Positions 37,298 to 45,068 of a stretch of 64,000 nt of DNA are shown here, piece after piece. The DNA lies in the NCBI RefSeq assembly GCF_001468225.1, contig NZ_LNRU01000004.1, positions 1 through 64,000 of the forward strand, written 5' to 3'. This stretch comes from Sphingopyxis sp. H053. Lineage in GTDB: Bacteria > Pseudomonadota > Alphaproteobacteria > Sphingomonadales > Sphingomonadaceae. Numbering within the stretch: the stretch's first letter is position 1; every line of letters starts with the position of its first letter. A program made the position numbers and the translations under genes. The notes beneath the pieces were generated by a model that did not search any database, was not told where the DNA came from, and saw only the letters and a program-made list of their open reading frames with translations.

Positions 37298-38011
37298 ATG
37301 TCCGAGGTCAAACTGCATCCCGACTGGCTCGCGCGCATCGGCGGCGAGTTCGAGCAGCCCTATATGGCGGCGCTCAAGGCGTTTCTTGGCGCCGAGCGTG
37401 AGAAGGGCAAGGCCATCTATCCGCGTCCGCGCGACTGGTTCGCGGCGCTCGACGCGACGCCGCCGCAGGATGTGCGCGTCGTGATTTTGGGGCAGGATCC
37501 CTATCATGGGCCGGGACAGGCGCATGGGCTGTGCTTCTCGGTTCAGCCGGGGGTGCGCACGCCGCCGAGCCTCGTCAACATCTACAAGGAAATGCAGAGC
37601 GATCTCGGCATAGCGCGTGCCGCGCACGGCTATCTCAAGCATTGGGCCGAACAGGGCGTGCTGCTGCTCAACAATTGCCTGACCGTCGAGGCAGGGATGG
37701 CGGCGTCGCATCAGGGCAAGGGGTGGGAGAAGTTCACCGACGCCGTGGTTGCCACGGTCGCCGCCGATCCGGCGCCGAAGGTTTTCATCCTGTGGGGCAG
37801 CCATGCGCAGAAGAAGGCGGCGAATGTGCAGGGGCTGGGGGCGGGCAGCCCGCACCTGATCCTGCGCGCGCCGCATCCCTCGCCTTTGTCGGCACACAAC
37901 GGCTTTTTCGGGTCGCGGCCGTTCAGCCAGGCGAATGCGTTTCTGGAAGCGCATGGGCGGGGTGCGATCGACTGGCGGCTGCCCGAAACGGCGGATATCG
38001 CCGCCGAATGA
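37298..38011 (+). CDS. ung: Uracil-DNA glycosylase
   Basis: A 237-residue family-1 UDG that removes uracil from DNA as the first step of base excision repair. The water-activating motif is GQDPYHG (Asp67), the uracil-binding block is [12 protein letters not shown], and the DNA-intercalation loop is [18 protein letters not shown]. The length is normal. No ribosome-binding site is visible: the ATG at 37298 abuts a GC hairpin. The stop overlaps the next gene's start (ATGA), so the two are probably one transcript. Confidence 0.97.
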   Translation: MSEVKLHPDWLARIGGEFEQPYMAALKAFLGAEREKGKAIYPRPRDWFAALDATPPQDVRVVILGQDPYHGPGQAHGLCFSVQPGVRTPPSLVNIYKEMQSDLGIARAAHGYLKHWAEQGVLLLNNCLTVEAGMAASHQGKGWEKFTDAVVATVAADPAPKVFILWGSHAQKKAANVQGLGAGSPHLILRAPHPSPLSAHNGFFGSRPFSQANAFLEAHGRGAIDWRLPETADIAAE

Positions 38012-38766
38012 GCTTGCTTGCCGACCCGCTGACTTTGTTCGTGCTCGCCATCGCGGTGATCCTGCTCGGGCTCGCCAAGGGCGGACTGTCAGGTGTCGGG
38101 GCGCTCGCGACGCCGCTCGTCGCGCTGGTGCTGCCGCCGACGATCGCCGCCGCGCTGCTGCTCCCGATATTGATCGTGCAGGACGTCGTCAGCGTCTGGT
38201 CGTTCCGCAAGACGTGGGACGGGTGGGTCATCGCATGGATGCTTCCCGGCGCCGCGGTCGGGATCGCCGCGGGCTATGCCTATGCCGAGCGCGTCGACGA
38301 GGCGAAGCTGATGGCGGCGCTCGGCGCGATCACGCTGGCGTTCGGCCTCTACCGCCTGTGGGTCGAGCGCGGCGGACGTGTTGTCGCGGCGTCGACCTCG
38401 CCGGGCTGGGTCGGCAGCCTGTTCGGGGTCGCGACGGGCTTCACCAGCCAGATCGCGCATGCGGGCGGGCCGCCGTTCCAGATGTGGGTGACGCCGCGGC
38501 GCTTGCCGCATCTCGTCTTCGTTGGCACCAGTTCGATTCTGTTCGCCGCGATCAATTGGATGAAGGTGCCCGCCTATATCGCGCTTGGCGCCTTCCCGCA
38601 CGAGGTGCTCGTCGCCGCCGCGCTGCTGATGCCGCTCGCGATCGGCTCGACCCTGCTCACCGTACGCTGGCTGAAACGCATCGATGGCGCGCGTTTCTAT
38701 GTCCTCATCTATCTGCTGATGGTCCTGCTCGGCGCCAAGCTGGTCTGGGACGGGCTGGCGGGATAG
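38008..38766 (+). CDS. TauE/SafE family sulfite/anion permease
   Basis: A 252-residue membrane protein with about eight hydrophobic segments in two similar halves, the TauE/SafE layout. The N-terminal [23 protein letters not shown] and the second-half [28 protein letters not shown] repeat the G-rich signature. Family members export or import sulfite, sulfoacetate or related anions, but the substrate cannot be read from the sequence. The start codon overlaps the ung stop. Confidence 0.9.
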   Translation: MSLLADPLTLFVLAIAVILLGLAKGGLSGVGALATPLVALVLPPTIAAALLLPILIVQDVVSVWSFRKTWDGWVIAWMLPGAAVGIAAGYAYAERVDEAKLMAALGAITLAFGLYRLWVERGGRVVAASTSPGWVGSLFGVATGFTSQIAHAGGPPFQMWVTPRRLPHLVFVGTSSILFAAINWMKVPAYIALGAFPHEVLVAAALLMPLAIGSTLLTVRWLKRIDGARFYVLIYLLMVLLGAKLVWDGLAG

Positions 38767-38843
38767 GGGGCGACGCGGGGCGGCAAAGGGCGTAGACTGA
38801 CCGCGGCGGGCACAGGCGTCCGCCGCCTTCCAAGGTATTGACC

Positions 38844-38975
38844 ATGGCCAAGAGCCAGAAGAAATCGAACCGCGAAACGCGCAAACCCAAGGCAGAAAAG
38901 CCCAAAAAGCCCAATGCGAGCAATCCGTCGACCAAGGTCGGCGTGGTCGCCGGGCTCGACAATATGAAGAAATAG
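38844..38975 (+). CDS. Lys-rich 43-residue protein
   Basis: A short gene running ATG 38844 to TAG 38975. The product (MAKSQKKSNRETRKPKAEK, then PKKPNASNPSTKVGVVAGLDNMKK) is highly basic and disordered-looking. It sits between the permease and the DUF427 gene, five bases before the latter, so co-transcription is likely. Short basic proteins ending in this way are annotated in related genomes as hypothetical. It may bind nucleic acid, but that is a guess from charge alone. Confidence 0.6.
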   Translation: MAKSQKKSNRETRKPKAEKPKKPNASNPSTKVGVVAGLDNMKK

Positions 38976-38980
38976 GCGCG

Positions 38981-39262
38981 ATGGTTCAGGCACGGTGGAA
39001 TGGCGCAGTGATCGCCGACAGCGACGATACGGTCGTCGTCGAGGGCAATCATTATTTTCCGCGCGGCGCGGTCGACGCGGCGCTCTTGTCGGACAGCGCG
39101 ACGACGAGCCTGTGCCCGTGGAAGGGCGTCGCACATTATCACCATGTCACGGTGGACGGACAGGTGAACGAAGACGCCGCCTGGTATTATCCCGATCCCA
39201 AGGAAGCGGCGGCGGCGATCAAGGATCGCATCGCCTTCTGGAAGGGCGTCGCGGTCGGCTGA
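38981..39262 (+). CDS. DUF427 domain protein
   Basis: A 93-residue beta-rich protein with the DUF427 signature: ARWNGAVIADSDDTVVVEGNHYFP, then TSLCPWKGVAHYHHVTVDG and AAWYYPDPKEAAAAIKDRIAFW. The conserved Cys-Pro-Trp-Lys-Gly is present. The family is widespread and uncharacterised. It follows the small basic gene closely and precedes the YaiI family gene by 12 bases. Confidence 0.92.
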   Translation: MVQARWNGAVIADSDDTVVVEGNHYFPRGAVDAALLSDSATTSLCPWKGVAHYHHVTVDGQVNEDAAWYYPDPKEAAAAIKDRIAFWKGVAVG

Positions 39263-39274
39263 CCGCTTTCTTCC

Positions 39275-39739
39275 ATGTCCACGCCGGTCCAAATCCTCGT
39301 CGATGCCGACGCTTGTCCGGTGAAGGACGAGATCTACCGTGTCGCGTGGCGGCATGAGGTGCCGGTGAAGGTCGTGAGCAACAGCCGGCTGCGCGTCCCC
39401 GAACATGTGTTGATCGAACGGATTACCGTGTCGGACGGTTTCGACGCCGCCGACGACTGGATCGCCGAGGCGGCGAATGCGCGGAGCGTCGTCGTCACCG
39501 CCGACATATTGCTCGCCGACCGCGCGCTGAAGGCGGGGGCGGCCGTGCTCGGGCCGAACGGAAAGCCCTTTACTCTGGCGTCGATCGGCCCCGCGATCGC
39601 GACGCGCGCGATCATGGCCGACCTGCGTTCGGGAATGGGGGACGGAATGGGCGGGCCGCCGCCCTTCTCGAAGGCCGATCGTTCGCAATTCCTGCAGGCG
39701 CTCGATAGCGCGCTGGTACGGCTCAAGCGCCAGGCGTAA
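39275..39739 (+). CDS. YaiI/YqxD family protein (UPF0178)
   Basis: A 154-residue protein of the PIN-like UPF0178 family. It shows ILVDADACPVKDEIYRVA at the N-terminus, then VSDGFDAADDWIAE and VVTADILLADRALKAGA, which carry the conserved acidic residues, and the C-terminal GPPPFSKADRSQFLQALD block. The PIN-like acidic set suggests a metal-dependent nuclease, but no activity is established for the family. It is the last gene of the ung-permease-DUF427 run. Confidence 0.93.
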   Translation: MSTPVQILVDADACPVKDEIYRVAWRHEVPVKVVSNSRLRVPEHVLIERITVSDGFDAADDWIAEAANARSVVVTADILLADRALKAGAAVLGPNGKPFTLASIGPAIATRAIMADLRSGMGDGMGGPPPFSKADRSQFLQALDSALVRLKRQA

Positions 39740-39892
39740 GTTTCTTCCGTTTCTTTCCAATGCTTTGTGAAATTTGTTCGGCTGAGTGATGGCGATCACG
39801 GCCGGGTGATCGGCTGTGCGTCATAAGCGGGGCATCGGGGACGACCCGAGCCCAATTCGAACCAGATCAACGAATGTGAAAAGGAAGAGACG

Positions 39893-40078
39893 ATGACCAA
39901 GAAGACGATCCTCGCCCCCGTGCTTGCCCTCACCGTTGCCCTGTCGGCGACCCCGGCGATGGCGCAGTCGGCGCAGCCCGCACAGGGCGGCATGACGGTG
40001 ACGTCGAACCCGGTGCAGATCCTGATCGGCCTGCTGCTCCCCGCGGTGCAGAAGGTCCGCGAAGCCGCGGCGCGCTAA
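39893..40078 (+). CDS. 61-residue exported protein with DUF1559-like C-terminal helix
   Basis: A small protein with a classical signal peptide (MTKKTILAPVLALTVALSA, cleavage after AMAQ) and an AAAAGGAAGAG site. The mature part is about 36 residues: a short linker, then ILIGLLLPAVQKVREAAAR at the very C-terminus. From memory, that final stretch equals the N-terminal helix consensus of DUF1559 (pilin-like) proteins of planctomycetes, which is very unexpected here. There is no prepilin peptidase site. A strong hairpin follows. Function unknown; the mature protein could be an amphipathic periplasmic or membrane-binding peptide. Confidence 0.7.
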   Translation: MTKKTILAPVLALTVALSATPAMAQSAQPAQGGMTVTSNPVQILIGLLLPAVQKVREAAAR

Positions 40079-40129
40079 GCCCGATACCAATTTTCGTCTC
40101 CGGGCCGGCCCACCACGCCGGTCGGGAAC

Positions 40130-40172
40130 ACAGCCCTCCCGCCCCTGCGACCCAGGCGGGAGGGCTGTCTTG
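40130..40172 (+). terminator. Strong GC hairpin after the 61-residue protein gene
   Basis: ACAGCCCTCCCGCC (40130-40143) pairs perfectly with 40155-40168 over an 11-base loop, followed by CTTGATT. The U run is poor but the 14-bp stem is very stable. Confidence 0.75.
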
Positions 40173-40236
40173 ATTCCGGGCGGGTTGAACCCCCTGCGTA
40201 TCGCGCGTAGATTTCGGCGCGAAGGGGGAAGGGGCC

Positions 40237-40689
40237 ATGCTTTCCATATTGCCTTTGCTTCTGGCCGCTGCGGCGCCTGAAACCGCGCTGCCCGCCGAAA
40301 AAGCTGCGTCTGCCGCGCCGACGATGACGCCGGTGACGATCGAATATTATTATCGCATCCGTTGGGGCGGGATGGATGAATTCCGCGCGCTCTATGGCAG
40401 GAACCACCAACCGATCCTCGACGAGATGAAGCGGCGCGGTTTCATCACGCGGATCGAAACGGCGACGCCGTTCACCCACATGGTCGGGGCGGCGCGCTGG
40501 GATTTGCGCGTCACCATCACCTATCGCGGCGCCGAGGATGCAGTCGGCGACGGCACGGGCTATGGCGCGGCCGCCGAAGAGGTCGGCGCGCGGCTGTTTC
40601 CCGACCTTGCAAAATTCAAGGCCGAGGAGGCGAAGCGTTTCGCACTCGTCGAGGAGCATTGGGATGTGGTCGTCGATCGCAGCGAATAG
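40237..40689 (+). CDS. Exported hypothetical protein
   Basis: A 150-residue protein with an N-terminal signal-like stretch (MLSILPLLLAAAAPETALP) and a GAAGGGGGAAGGGG site. The mature part holds TIEYYYRIRWGGMDEFRALYGRNHQPILDEMKRRGF, a pattern seen in alpha/beta-barrel (ferredoxin-like) stress proteins, and an EEAKRFALVEEHWDVVV tail. I do not recognise a named family. It stands alone, convergent with the small membrane protein that follows. Confidence 0.7.
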   Translation: MLSILPLLLAAAAPETALPAEKAASAAPTMTPVTIEYYYRIRWGGMDEFRALYGRNHQPILDEMKRRGFITRIETATPFTHMVGAARWDLRVTITYRGAEDAVGDGTGYGAAAEEVGARLFPDLAKFKAEEAKRFALVEEHWDVVVDRSE

Positions 40690-40700
40690 CCGCGTACCGA

Positions 40701-40922
40701 TCAATTCCCCGCGCGCCGGTGCATGACGAAGGCGAGCAGCAGCACGACCGAGATCACGCCGACCAGCATGCCCGCGGTGGTCGTGACCATCGTGATCGAA
40801 CCCGCCGGATCGTTCGAATTCCACGCCCCGCTTTGCGTCCGGTCGATCATCCACCACGCGCCGGCGACGACGATGAGGTCGAGCAGGACGAGCCCGATCA
40901 GCGCGCGCGTCGATTTTTTCAT
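40701..40922 (-). CDS. Small two-helix membrane protein
   Basis: A 73-residue protein with two hydrophobic segments (about residues 7-25 and 45-66) joined by a short polar loop (DRTQSGAWNSNDPAGS), with positive residues at both ends (MKKSTR and MHRRAGN). GGGAGGGG precedes the start. The topology suggests both ends are cytoplasmic and the loop periplasmic. No family is recognised. Confidence 0.65.
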   Translation of the reverse strand: MKKSTRALIGLVLLDLIVVAGAWWMIDRTQSGAWNSNDPAGSITMVTTTAGMLVGVISVVLLLAFVMHRRAGN

Positions 40923-41021
40923 GAAATTCCCCTCCCGAAATCCCGCCAGCGTTCTTCGCTGTCAGGTCATTGCCGGGCATGGTAGCTTCGGGTCTCGCGA
41001 AATTCTACAGGAGTCGGGATC

Positions 41022-41711
41022 ATGGCGGCGCTTCCTACGATCATCCTCGTGCACGGCTTTTGGGGCGGCGCGGCGCACTGGGCAAAAGCGATCGTCGAGC
41101 TCGACAAGCTGGGGCACAAGGGCATGCGCGCGGTCGAATTGCCGCTGACTTCGCTTGCGGGCGACGCGGCGCGAACGCGGCAGATCGCGGCGCAGGTCGA
41201 TGGACCGGTGCTGCTCGTGGGGCACAGCTATGGCGGCGCGGTGATCACCGAGGCGGGGACGGCGCCGAATGTCGCGGGACTCGTCTATATCGCCGCCTTC
41301 GCACCCGATGCGGGCGAAAGCCCCGGCGCGCTGACGCAGCAGCATCCGCCCGCGGGTGCGTCGAATCTGGCGCCCGACGGCGACGGCTATCTCTGGGTCA
41401 AGCCCGACAAATTTCACGAAAGCTTTTGTCAGGATGTGAGCGCCGACGAGGCGCTGGTGATGGCGGTGACGCAAAAGGCGCCGCTCGCGTCGACCTTTGG
41501 CGAGGCGATAAGCGATCCGGCGTGGCGGGTGAAACCGAGCTGGTATCAGATTTCGAGCGAAGACCGCATGATCGACCCCGCGAACCAGAAGGCGATGTCG
41601 GATCGGCTCGGCGCGCGCAAGGTGATCGCGCTCGACGCGGGGCATGCGTCGCTCGCCTCGCGGCCGGTCGAGGTCGCGGCGCTGATCGACGAGGCGGCGC
41701 GCAGCCTCTAG
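41022..41711 (+). CDS. Alpha/beta hydrolase
   Basis: A 229-residue alpha/beta hydrolase. The oxyanion region IILVHGFWGGAAHW is followed by the nucleophile elbow GHSYGG (Ser at about 69), and the late DAGHASL block supplies the catalytic His. The sequence resembles the salicylate/methyl-ester esterase-like group found in many soil bacteria. AGGAG precedes the ATG. It lacks a signal peptide. The stop codon overlaps a 15-base copy of the arm of the inverted-repeat element at 9074-9339. Confidence 0.9.
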   Translation: MAALPTIILVHGFWGGAAHWAKAIVELDKLGHKGMRAVELPLTSLAGDAARTRQIAAQVDGPVLLVGHSYGGAVITEAGTAPNVAGLVYIAAFAPDAGESPGALTQQHPPAGASNLAPDGDGYLWVKPDKFHESFCQDVSADEALVMAVTQKAPLASTFGEAISDPAWRVKPSWYQISSEDRMIDPANQKAMSDRLGARKVIALDAGHASLASRPVEVAALIDEAARSL

Positions 41712-41722
41712 GTCCTGACCCT
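41708..41722. repeat. 15-bp match to the terminal inverted repeat of the 9.1-9.3 kb element
   Basis: CTAGGTCCTGACCCT is identical to bases 9325-9339, the outer end of the element's right arm. It begins on the last coding bases of the alpha/beta hydrolase gene. It may be a remnant of an excised copy or a target resembling the arm. Confidence 0.5.
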
Positions 41723-41759
41723 AGTTGACCCGCGCCGCGGCGAAGGGCAGCATCGGACA

Positions 41760-42092
41760 ATGGCGCGCCAATATACGACCTTTGCCGAATTCTGGCCCTT
41801 TTACCTGCGCGAGCATAGCAAGGCGTCGACGCGCGCGCTGCATTACGTCGGGACGAGCCTCGTCGTGCTGATCGCGGTGGTCGCGGTGGTGGCGGGACGC
41901 TGGGGCTGGTTGATTGCGCTGCCGGTCGCGGGTTATTTCTTCGCGTGGGTTGCGCATTTCGGGGTCGAGAAGAACCGGCCCGCGACCTTTACCTATCCGA
42001 TGTGGAGCCTCGCCGCCGATTTCAAAATGTGGGCGCTGTGGCTGAGCGGGCGGCTGGGGGCAGAACTCGACAAGGCCGGCGTCAGGCGTTGA
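41760..42092 (+). CDS. DUF962 (Mpo1-like) membrane protein
   Basis: A 110-residue protein with two hydrophobic segments. It has the DUF962 signature: FAEFWPFYLREHSKASTRALHYVGTSLV at the N-terminus, then WVAHFGVEKNRPATFTYPMWSLAADFKMW. The conserved His residues (REHS, LHYVG, AHFGVEKNRP) correspond to iron ligands in the yeast Mpo1 dioxygenase that shortens 2-hydroxy fatty acids. Sphingomonads make sphingolipids with 2-hydroxy acyl chains, so that activity would make sense, but this is inference. Confidence 0.9.
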   Translation: MARQYTTFAEFWPFYLREHSKASTRALHYVGTSLVVLIAVVAVVAGRWGWLIALPVAGYFFAWVAHFGVEKNRPATFTYPMWSLAADFKMWALWLSGRLGAELDKAGVRR

Positions 42093-42101
42093 CCCTCATT
42101 T

Positions 42102-42131
42102 TCGTCATCCCCGCTTTCGCGGGGATGACGA
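42102..42131. repeat. Short TCGTCATCCCCGC palindrome
   Basis: A 30-base near-perfect hairpin: TCGTCATCCCCGC, TTTC, GCGGGGATGACGA. It is just after the DUF962 stop codon and may act as a processing or stability element for that message. Confidence 0.8.
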
Positions 42132-42243
42132 AGTTAGGGGATGGGCGCCGTGCGGGAAAATCGATCAGACTGACCGAAGCCACTCTCTGGCACTTGTTGC
42201 GAATCATTCTTAACTTGGTGCTTCGTTCCGCCGGAGATGTGCC

Positions 42244-42447
42244 ATGCCCACCGATCTGATCAAGACCTTCACCTATCTTACGATCCACCTGACGATCGGG
42301 TTCAGCGTCGCCTATGTGATGACCGGGTCGGTCGCGCTCGCGGGCGGGATCGCGATCATCGAGCCCTGTATCAATGCTGTCGCATTCTTCTTTCATGAAA
42401 AGGCGTGGAAGCGCGTGGGCGCGCGGCGTAAGCTGCTGCCCGCCTGA
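42244..42447 (+). CDS. DUF2061 small membrane protein
   Basis: A 67-residue protein with two hydrophobic segments. The pattern KTFTYLTIHLTIGFSVAYVMTGS, then ALAGGIAIIEPCINAVAFFFHEKAWKR is DUF2061, a predicted membrane family with a conserved E and the HEKxW motif. GGAG lies seven bases before the start. It is often near OsmC or transport genes; here OsmC follows after 48 bases. Function unknown. Confidence 0.9.
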   Translation: MPTDLIKTFTYLTIHLTIGFSVAYVMTGSVALAGGIAIIEPCINAVAFFFHEKAWKRVGARRKLLPA

Positions 42448-42495
42448 GAACGCGAGTCCCGGGCTACTCCCCGACCCCACCAAGGAGATACGATC

Positions 42496-42924
42496 ATGAC
42501 CGTCAATCGCGCGTCGGCCCGCTACGAAGGCTTCGGCAAGGAGGGCAAGGGATCGATCACGACCAAATCGGGCGTGCTCGATAAGCAGCCCTATGGTTTC
42601 GGGACGCGCTTCGAAGGGCAGCCCGGGACCAACCCCGAGGAGCTGATCGCCGCGGCGCATGCGGCGTGCTTCACGATGGCGCTGTCGTTCGGTCTCGCGC
42701 GCGCGGGCTATTCGGGCGACACGCTGGAGACGAGCGCGGCGGTGACGCTGGAGCAGCAGGACGGCGGCTTTACGATCACCAAATCGGCGCTGACGCTGAC
42801 CGGCAAGGTGCCGGGAATCGGCGCCGAGGAATTCGCGAAGATCGCCGAAGAGGCCGAGAAGAATTGCCCGGTGTCGAAGCTGCTCAACTGCGAAATCACA
42901 TTGGAGCACAATCTGGAGGCTTAA
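42496..42924 (+). CDS. OsmC family peroxidase
   Basis: A 142-residue OsmC-type thiol peroxidase. The two redox cysteines are Cys58 (AAHAACFTMALS) and Cys124 (EKNCPVSKLL), and the catalytic Arg is expected in the GTRFEGQPGTNPEELIAAAHA region. OsmC/Ohr proteins reduce organic hydroperoxides. An excellent AAGGAGAT site precedes the ATG. The stop codon overlaps that of the convergent 2H phosphoesterase by three bases. Confidence 0.95.
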   Translation: MTVNRASARYEGFGKEGKGSITTKSGVLDKQPYGFGTRFEGQPGTNPEELIAAAHAACFTMALSFGLARAGYSGDTLETSAAVTLEQQDGGFTITKSALTLTGKVPGIGAEEFAKIAEEAEKNCPVSKLLNCEITLEHNLEA

Positions 42925-43505
42925 GCAGCGCGCCGCAGCAGTGCGGGCAGTTCGTCGGCCATGAAGCCGAAGCTGCCTTGCGCCGGGGGCTCCAATGTCC
43001 AGCTTTGCAGCACGCGGTGGCGGCGATGGCCGATATGGCTTTCGATGAGCACGAGGTCCTGCGGCGCCCAGTTCCACGCGATTGGGACGGGGTCGAATTC
43101 GCATGTCCCATAGCCGAGCGTGATGTGCGGGCGGAGGCCGGATTTGCGATGCATCGGCTCGATGCGCTGCGCCCCGAGGCGCGCGACAATCGCGTCATAG
43201 GTCTGGCGGATCGCGCCGGTGCTGCCTGTGGTGATCAGTTCGGCGCCCGCGCCGCGCGACACGATGCGGCCGAAGGGGATCGGGGCGGCGGCCGGGAGAC
43301 CGGGGGTGAACGCCTTGGCGACCTGACCGCGCAGGAAGGGCTGCGGCTCGATCGTCTCGGCGATCGTACAGAGCGTCAGATGGTAAAGCTGGGGCTTCAG
43401 CCCCGCAAACAGATCGCCCGAAACGGGCGGCAATTGGCGCGCGAGCCAGCCGGCGCGGTCGGCACTTACCTGAAAACCCAGGAAATAGCGGAACATCGGG
43501 TCCAT
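42921..43505 (-). CDS. 2H phosphoesterase, 2'-5' RNA ligase family (A)
   Basis: A 194-residue 2H protein with both HxT catalytic motifs: His42/Thr44 (YHLTL) and His127/Thr129 (PHITLGYG). Such enzymes open or form 2',5'-phosphodiesters and 2',3'-cyclic phosphates at RNA ends. The biological substrate in bacteria is unclear. It is the first of three 2H genes within 10 kb, and the least like the other two. It is convergent with the OsmC gene. Confidence 0.88.
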   Translation of the reverse strand: MDPMFRYFLGFQVSADRAGWLARQLPPVSGDLFAGLKPQLYHLTLCTIAETIEPQPFLRGQVAKAFTPGLPAAAPIPFGRIVSRGAGAELITTGSTGAIRQTYDAIVARLGAQRIEPMHRKSGLRPHITLGYGTCEFDPVPIAWNWAPQDLVLIESHIGHRRHRVLQSWTLEPPAQGSFGFMADELPALLRRAA

Positions 43506-43576
43506 CGTCCATTCCTCCGAATCGGATCAATGTTCCTATTATGTTCTCATCGAGAGTGAGAGTCGAATCCTTCTCG

Positions 43577-44020
43577 CTATTCGCGCTCGATCGCCATTCG
43601 CGTCACATGGATATAGGTCGCCTGCCAGCTGTCGCCGTGGCGCTTGAAAATATCGGTGAAGCGGATGCGGACGCGAAAGGGTTTGCCCGCCGAGCGGCCC
43701 GACAGGATCGTCTCGGCGCTCGCGAGACCCGCCTCTTCGCCGAGCGACAGGATCACGCGATCGCTGAGCGTGACGGGGTCATAATCATCGTCGGCGCCGG
43801 TCCAGCCGTCGATGAAAAACGCCTTTCCATACCGTTTCCCACTGCCGTCGATAAAGACGAGATCGTCGGCGACCATGCGTTCGAGCGCGGCACGATCCTG
43901 CGCGATCTGCGCCGCGTCGAAGGCGTCGGCAAAGGCGTGCAGGTCCGTGGCAGCATCGCGTGCCTGGGCCGGGGTCAGGATCAGCATCGAGGCGATGGCG
44001 ACCGCGCAAGTTTTTCGCAT
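43577..44020 (-). CDS. Exported SnoaL/NTF2-like (DUF4440-type) protein
   Basis: A 147-residue exported protein. A signal peptide (about residues 1-20, ending AQA) leads to an NTF2-like cone: LHAFADAFDAAQIAQDRAALERMVADDLVFIDGSGKRYGKAFFIDGW, then RFTDIFKRHGDSWQATYIHVTRM. The family covers ketosteroid isomerase-like enzymes and ligand-binding proteins with no common reaction. AAGGG precedes the ATG. Three genes of this fold are in the window (43577, 48660, 62202), all exported and all minus strand. Confidence 0.82.
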   Translation of the reverse strand: MRKTCAVAIASMLILTPAQARDAATDLHAFADAFDAAQIAQDRAALERMVADDLVFIDGSGKRYGKAFFIDGWTGADDDYDPVTLSDRVILSLGEEAGLASAETILSGRSAGKPFRVRIRFTDIFKRHGDSWQATYIHVTRMAIERE

Positions 44021-44068
44021 GTTAGAACCCTTGTTGCGGCCGGCCGGCCGGCACGCCCTGACCTGTCG

Positions 44069-44935
44069 TCATTCCTTCGTGTTGGGAGGCGGGGTTTTGC
44101 CGCCATCCGTACGCTCCATCTCCCGTTCCATGACACGGCCAATTTCGGAGCGCTGCGACGGGGCGTAGAGATTGCTGGGGCTGGAATAAAGCCCCTTCAG
44201 AAAGCTGAAATCCCATTGGGTCAGCGTGACCGGCACTTCGCTGTCGGCCGCGGCGTCGAGCACCCGCAGGATCGTCGAAGGCGCCGACGCGTCGATCCGC
44301 GCCGGGTCGATCCGTGCCAAAGCGCGCATCGCCGCATAATCGGCGAGTTGGGTGGTCGAGAGTCCCTCGATCGCCTTGCTCTCGACGACCACGATCGCGG
44401 CCATGAACGCGGGCCGGGCCGGCGGGGTGATGCGTGATTGCGCCCGCGTCGAACGATTGATCGGGGTGCCTGCTTCGTTGAATATCGGCCTGCCGTCGCC
44501 GTTCACCATTGCCTGAATCTGCCATGCCGTCGCCGGGCCTGGCTGGGCCAAAATGCGCCTGACCTCGGCAGGGGATCGGTCGCCGAACATATAATAGCGT
44601 TTTTTGCCCAGCGCTTCCAGGAAGGCGGCTTTGTCCGGCGTGACCATGACCACCAGATTGGGTTTGCAGTTCGCCTTTGCCACTTTGAGTCCGACGCCTG
44701 CGACCACGGTCCGGATGCGTGCATCGACGGCTGCGCGTTGGGCGTCGGGCATCCCGAAGGCGCCGGGGCATACCGCCTTTTCGAACCGTGCGATCTGGCC
44801 ACGCGGCGACGCCTGGGTCAGCGCGCCGACGAAGCTTTCAATCTGTTTCTCGACACCGGTGACGACGATCGGTGCATCGCCCTGCGCAGCGGCGGGAACG
44901 GCGACAAGAGCCGCGGCGAGAAGCATGAAGCGCAT
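44069..44935 (-). CDS. Exported hypothetical protein
   Basis: A 288-residue protein with a signal peptide (MRFMLLAAALVAVPAAAQ) and a GGAGGAG site; the open frame extends to 45028 but that part is not supported. The mature part has IVVTGVEKQIESFVGALTQASPRGQIARFEKAVCPGAFG, then CKPNLVVMVTPDKAAFLEALGKKRYYMFG and RPAFMAAIVVVESKAIEGLSTTQLADYAAMRALARIDP. Proteins of this kind are common in sphingomonads but have no named domain that I recognise. Two Cys may pair. Confidence 0.72.
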   Translation of the reverse strand: MRFMLLAAALVAVPAAAQGDAPIVVTGVEKQIESFVGALTQASPRGQIARFEKAVCPGAFGMPDAQRAAVDARIRTVVAGVGLKVAKANCKPNLVVMVTPDKAAFLEALGKKRYYMFGDRSPAEVRRILAQPGPATAWQIQAMVNGDGRPIFNEAGTPINRSTRAQSRITPPARPAFMAAIVVVESKAIEGLSTTQLADYAAMRALARIDPARIDASAPSTILRVLDAAADSEVPVTLTQWDFSFLKGLYSSPSNLYAPSQRSEIGRVMEREMERTDGGKTPPPNTKE

Positions 44936-45068
44936 GGGCGTCTCCTCCGGCATGGTCGGCTGGCGGCGTCGAGCGCCGCCAGCCGACCATGACCAAAATC
45001 TTTTCGGCCGTCGCCGGCGCTTCGACAAGGTGCGGGCGCTTGGCGACGAGCGGGCGGACGGCTGGGCG

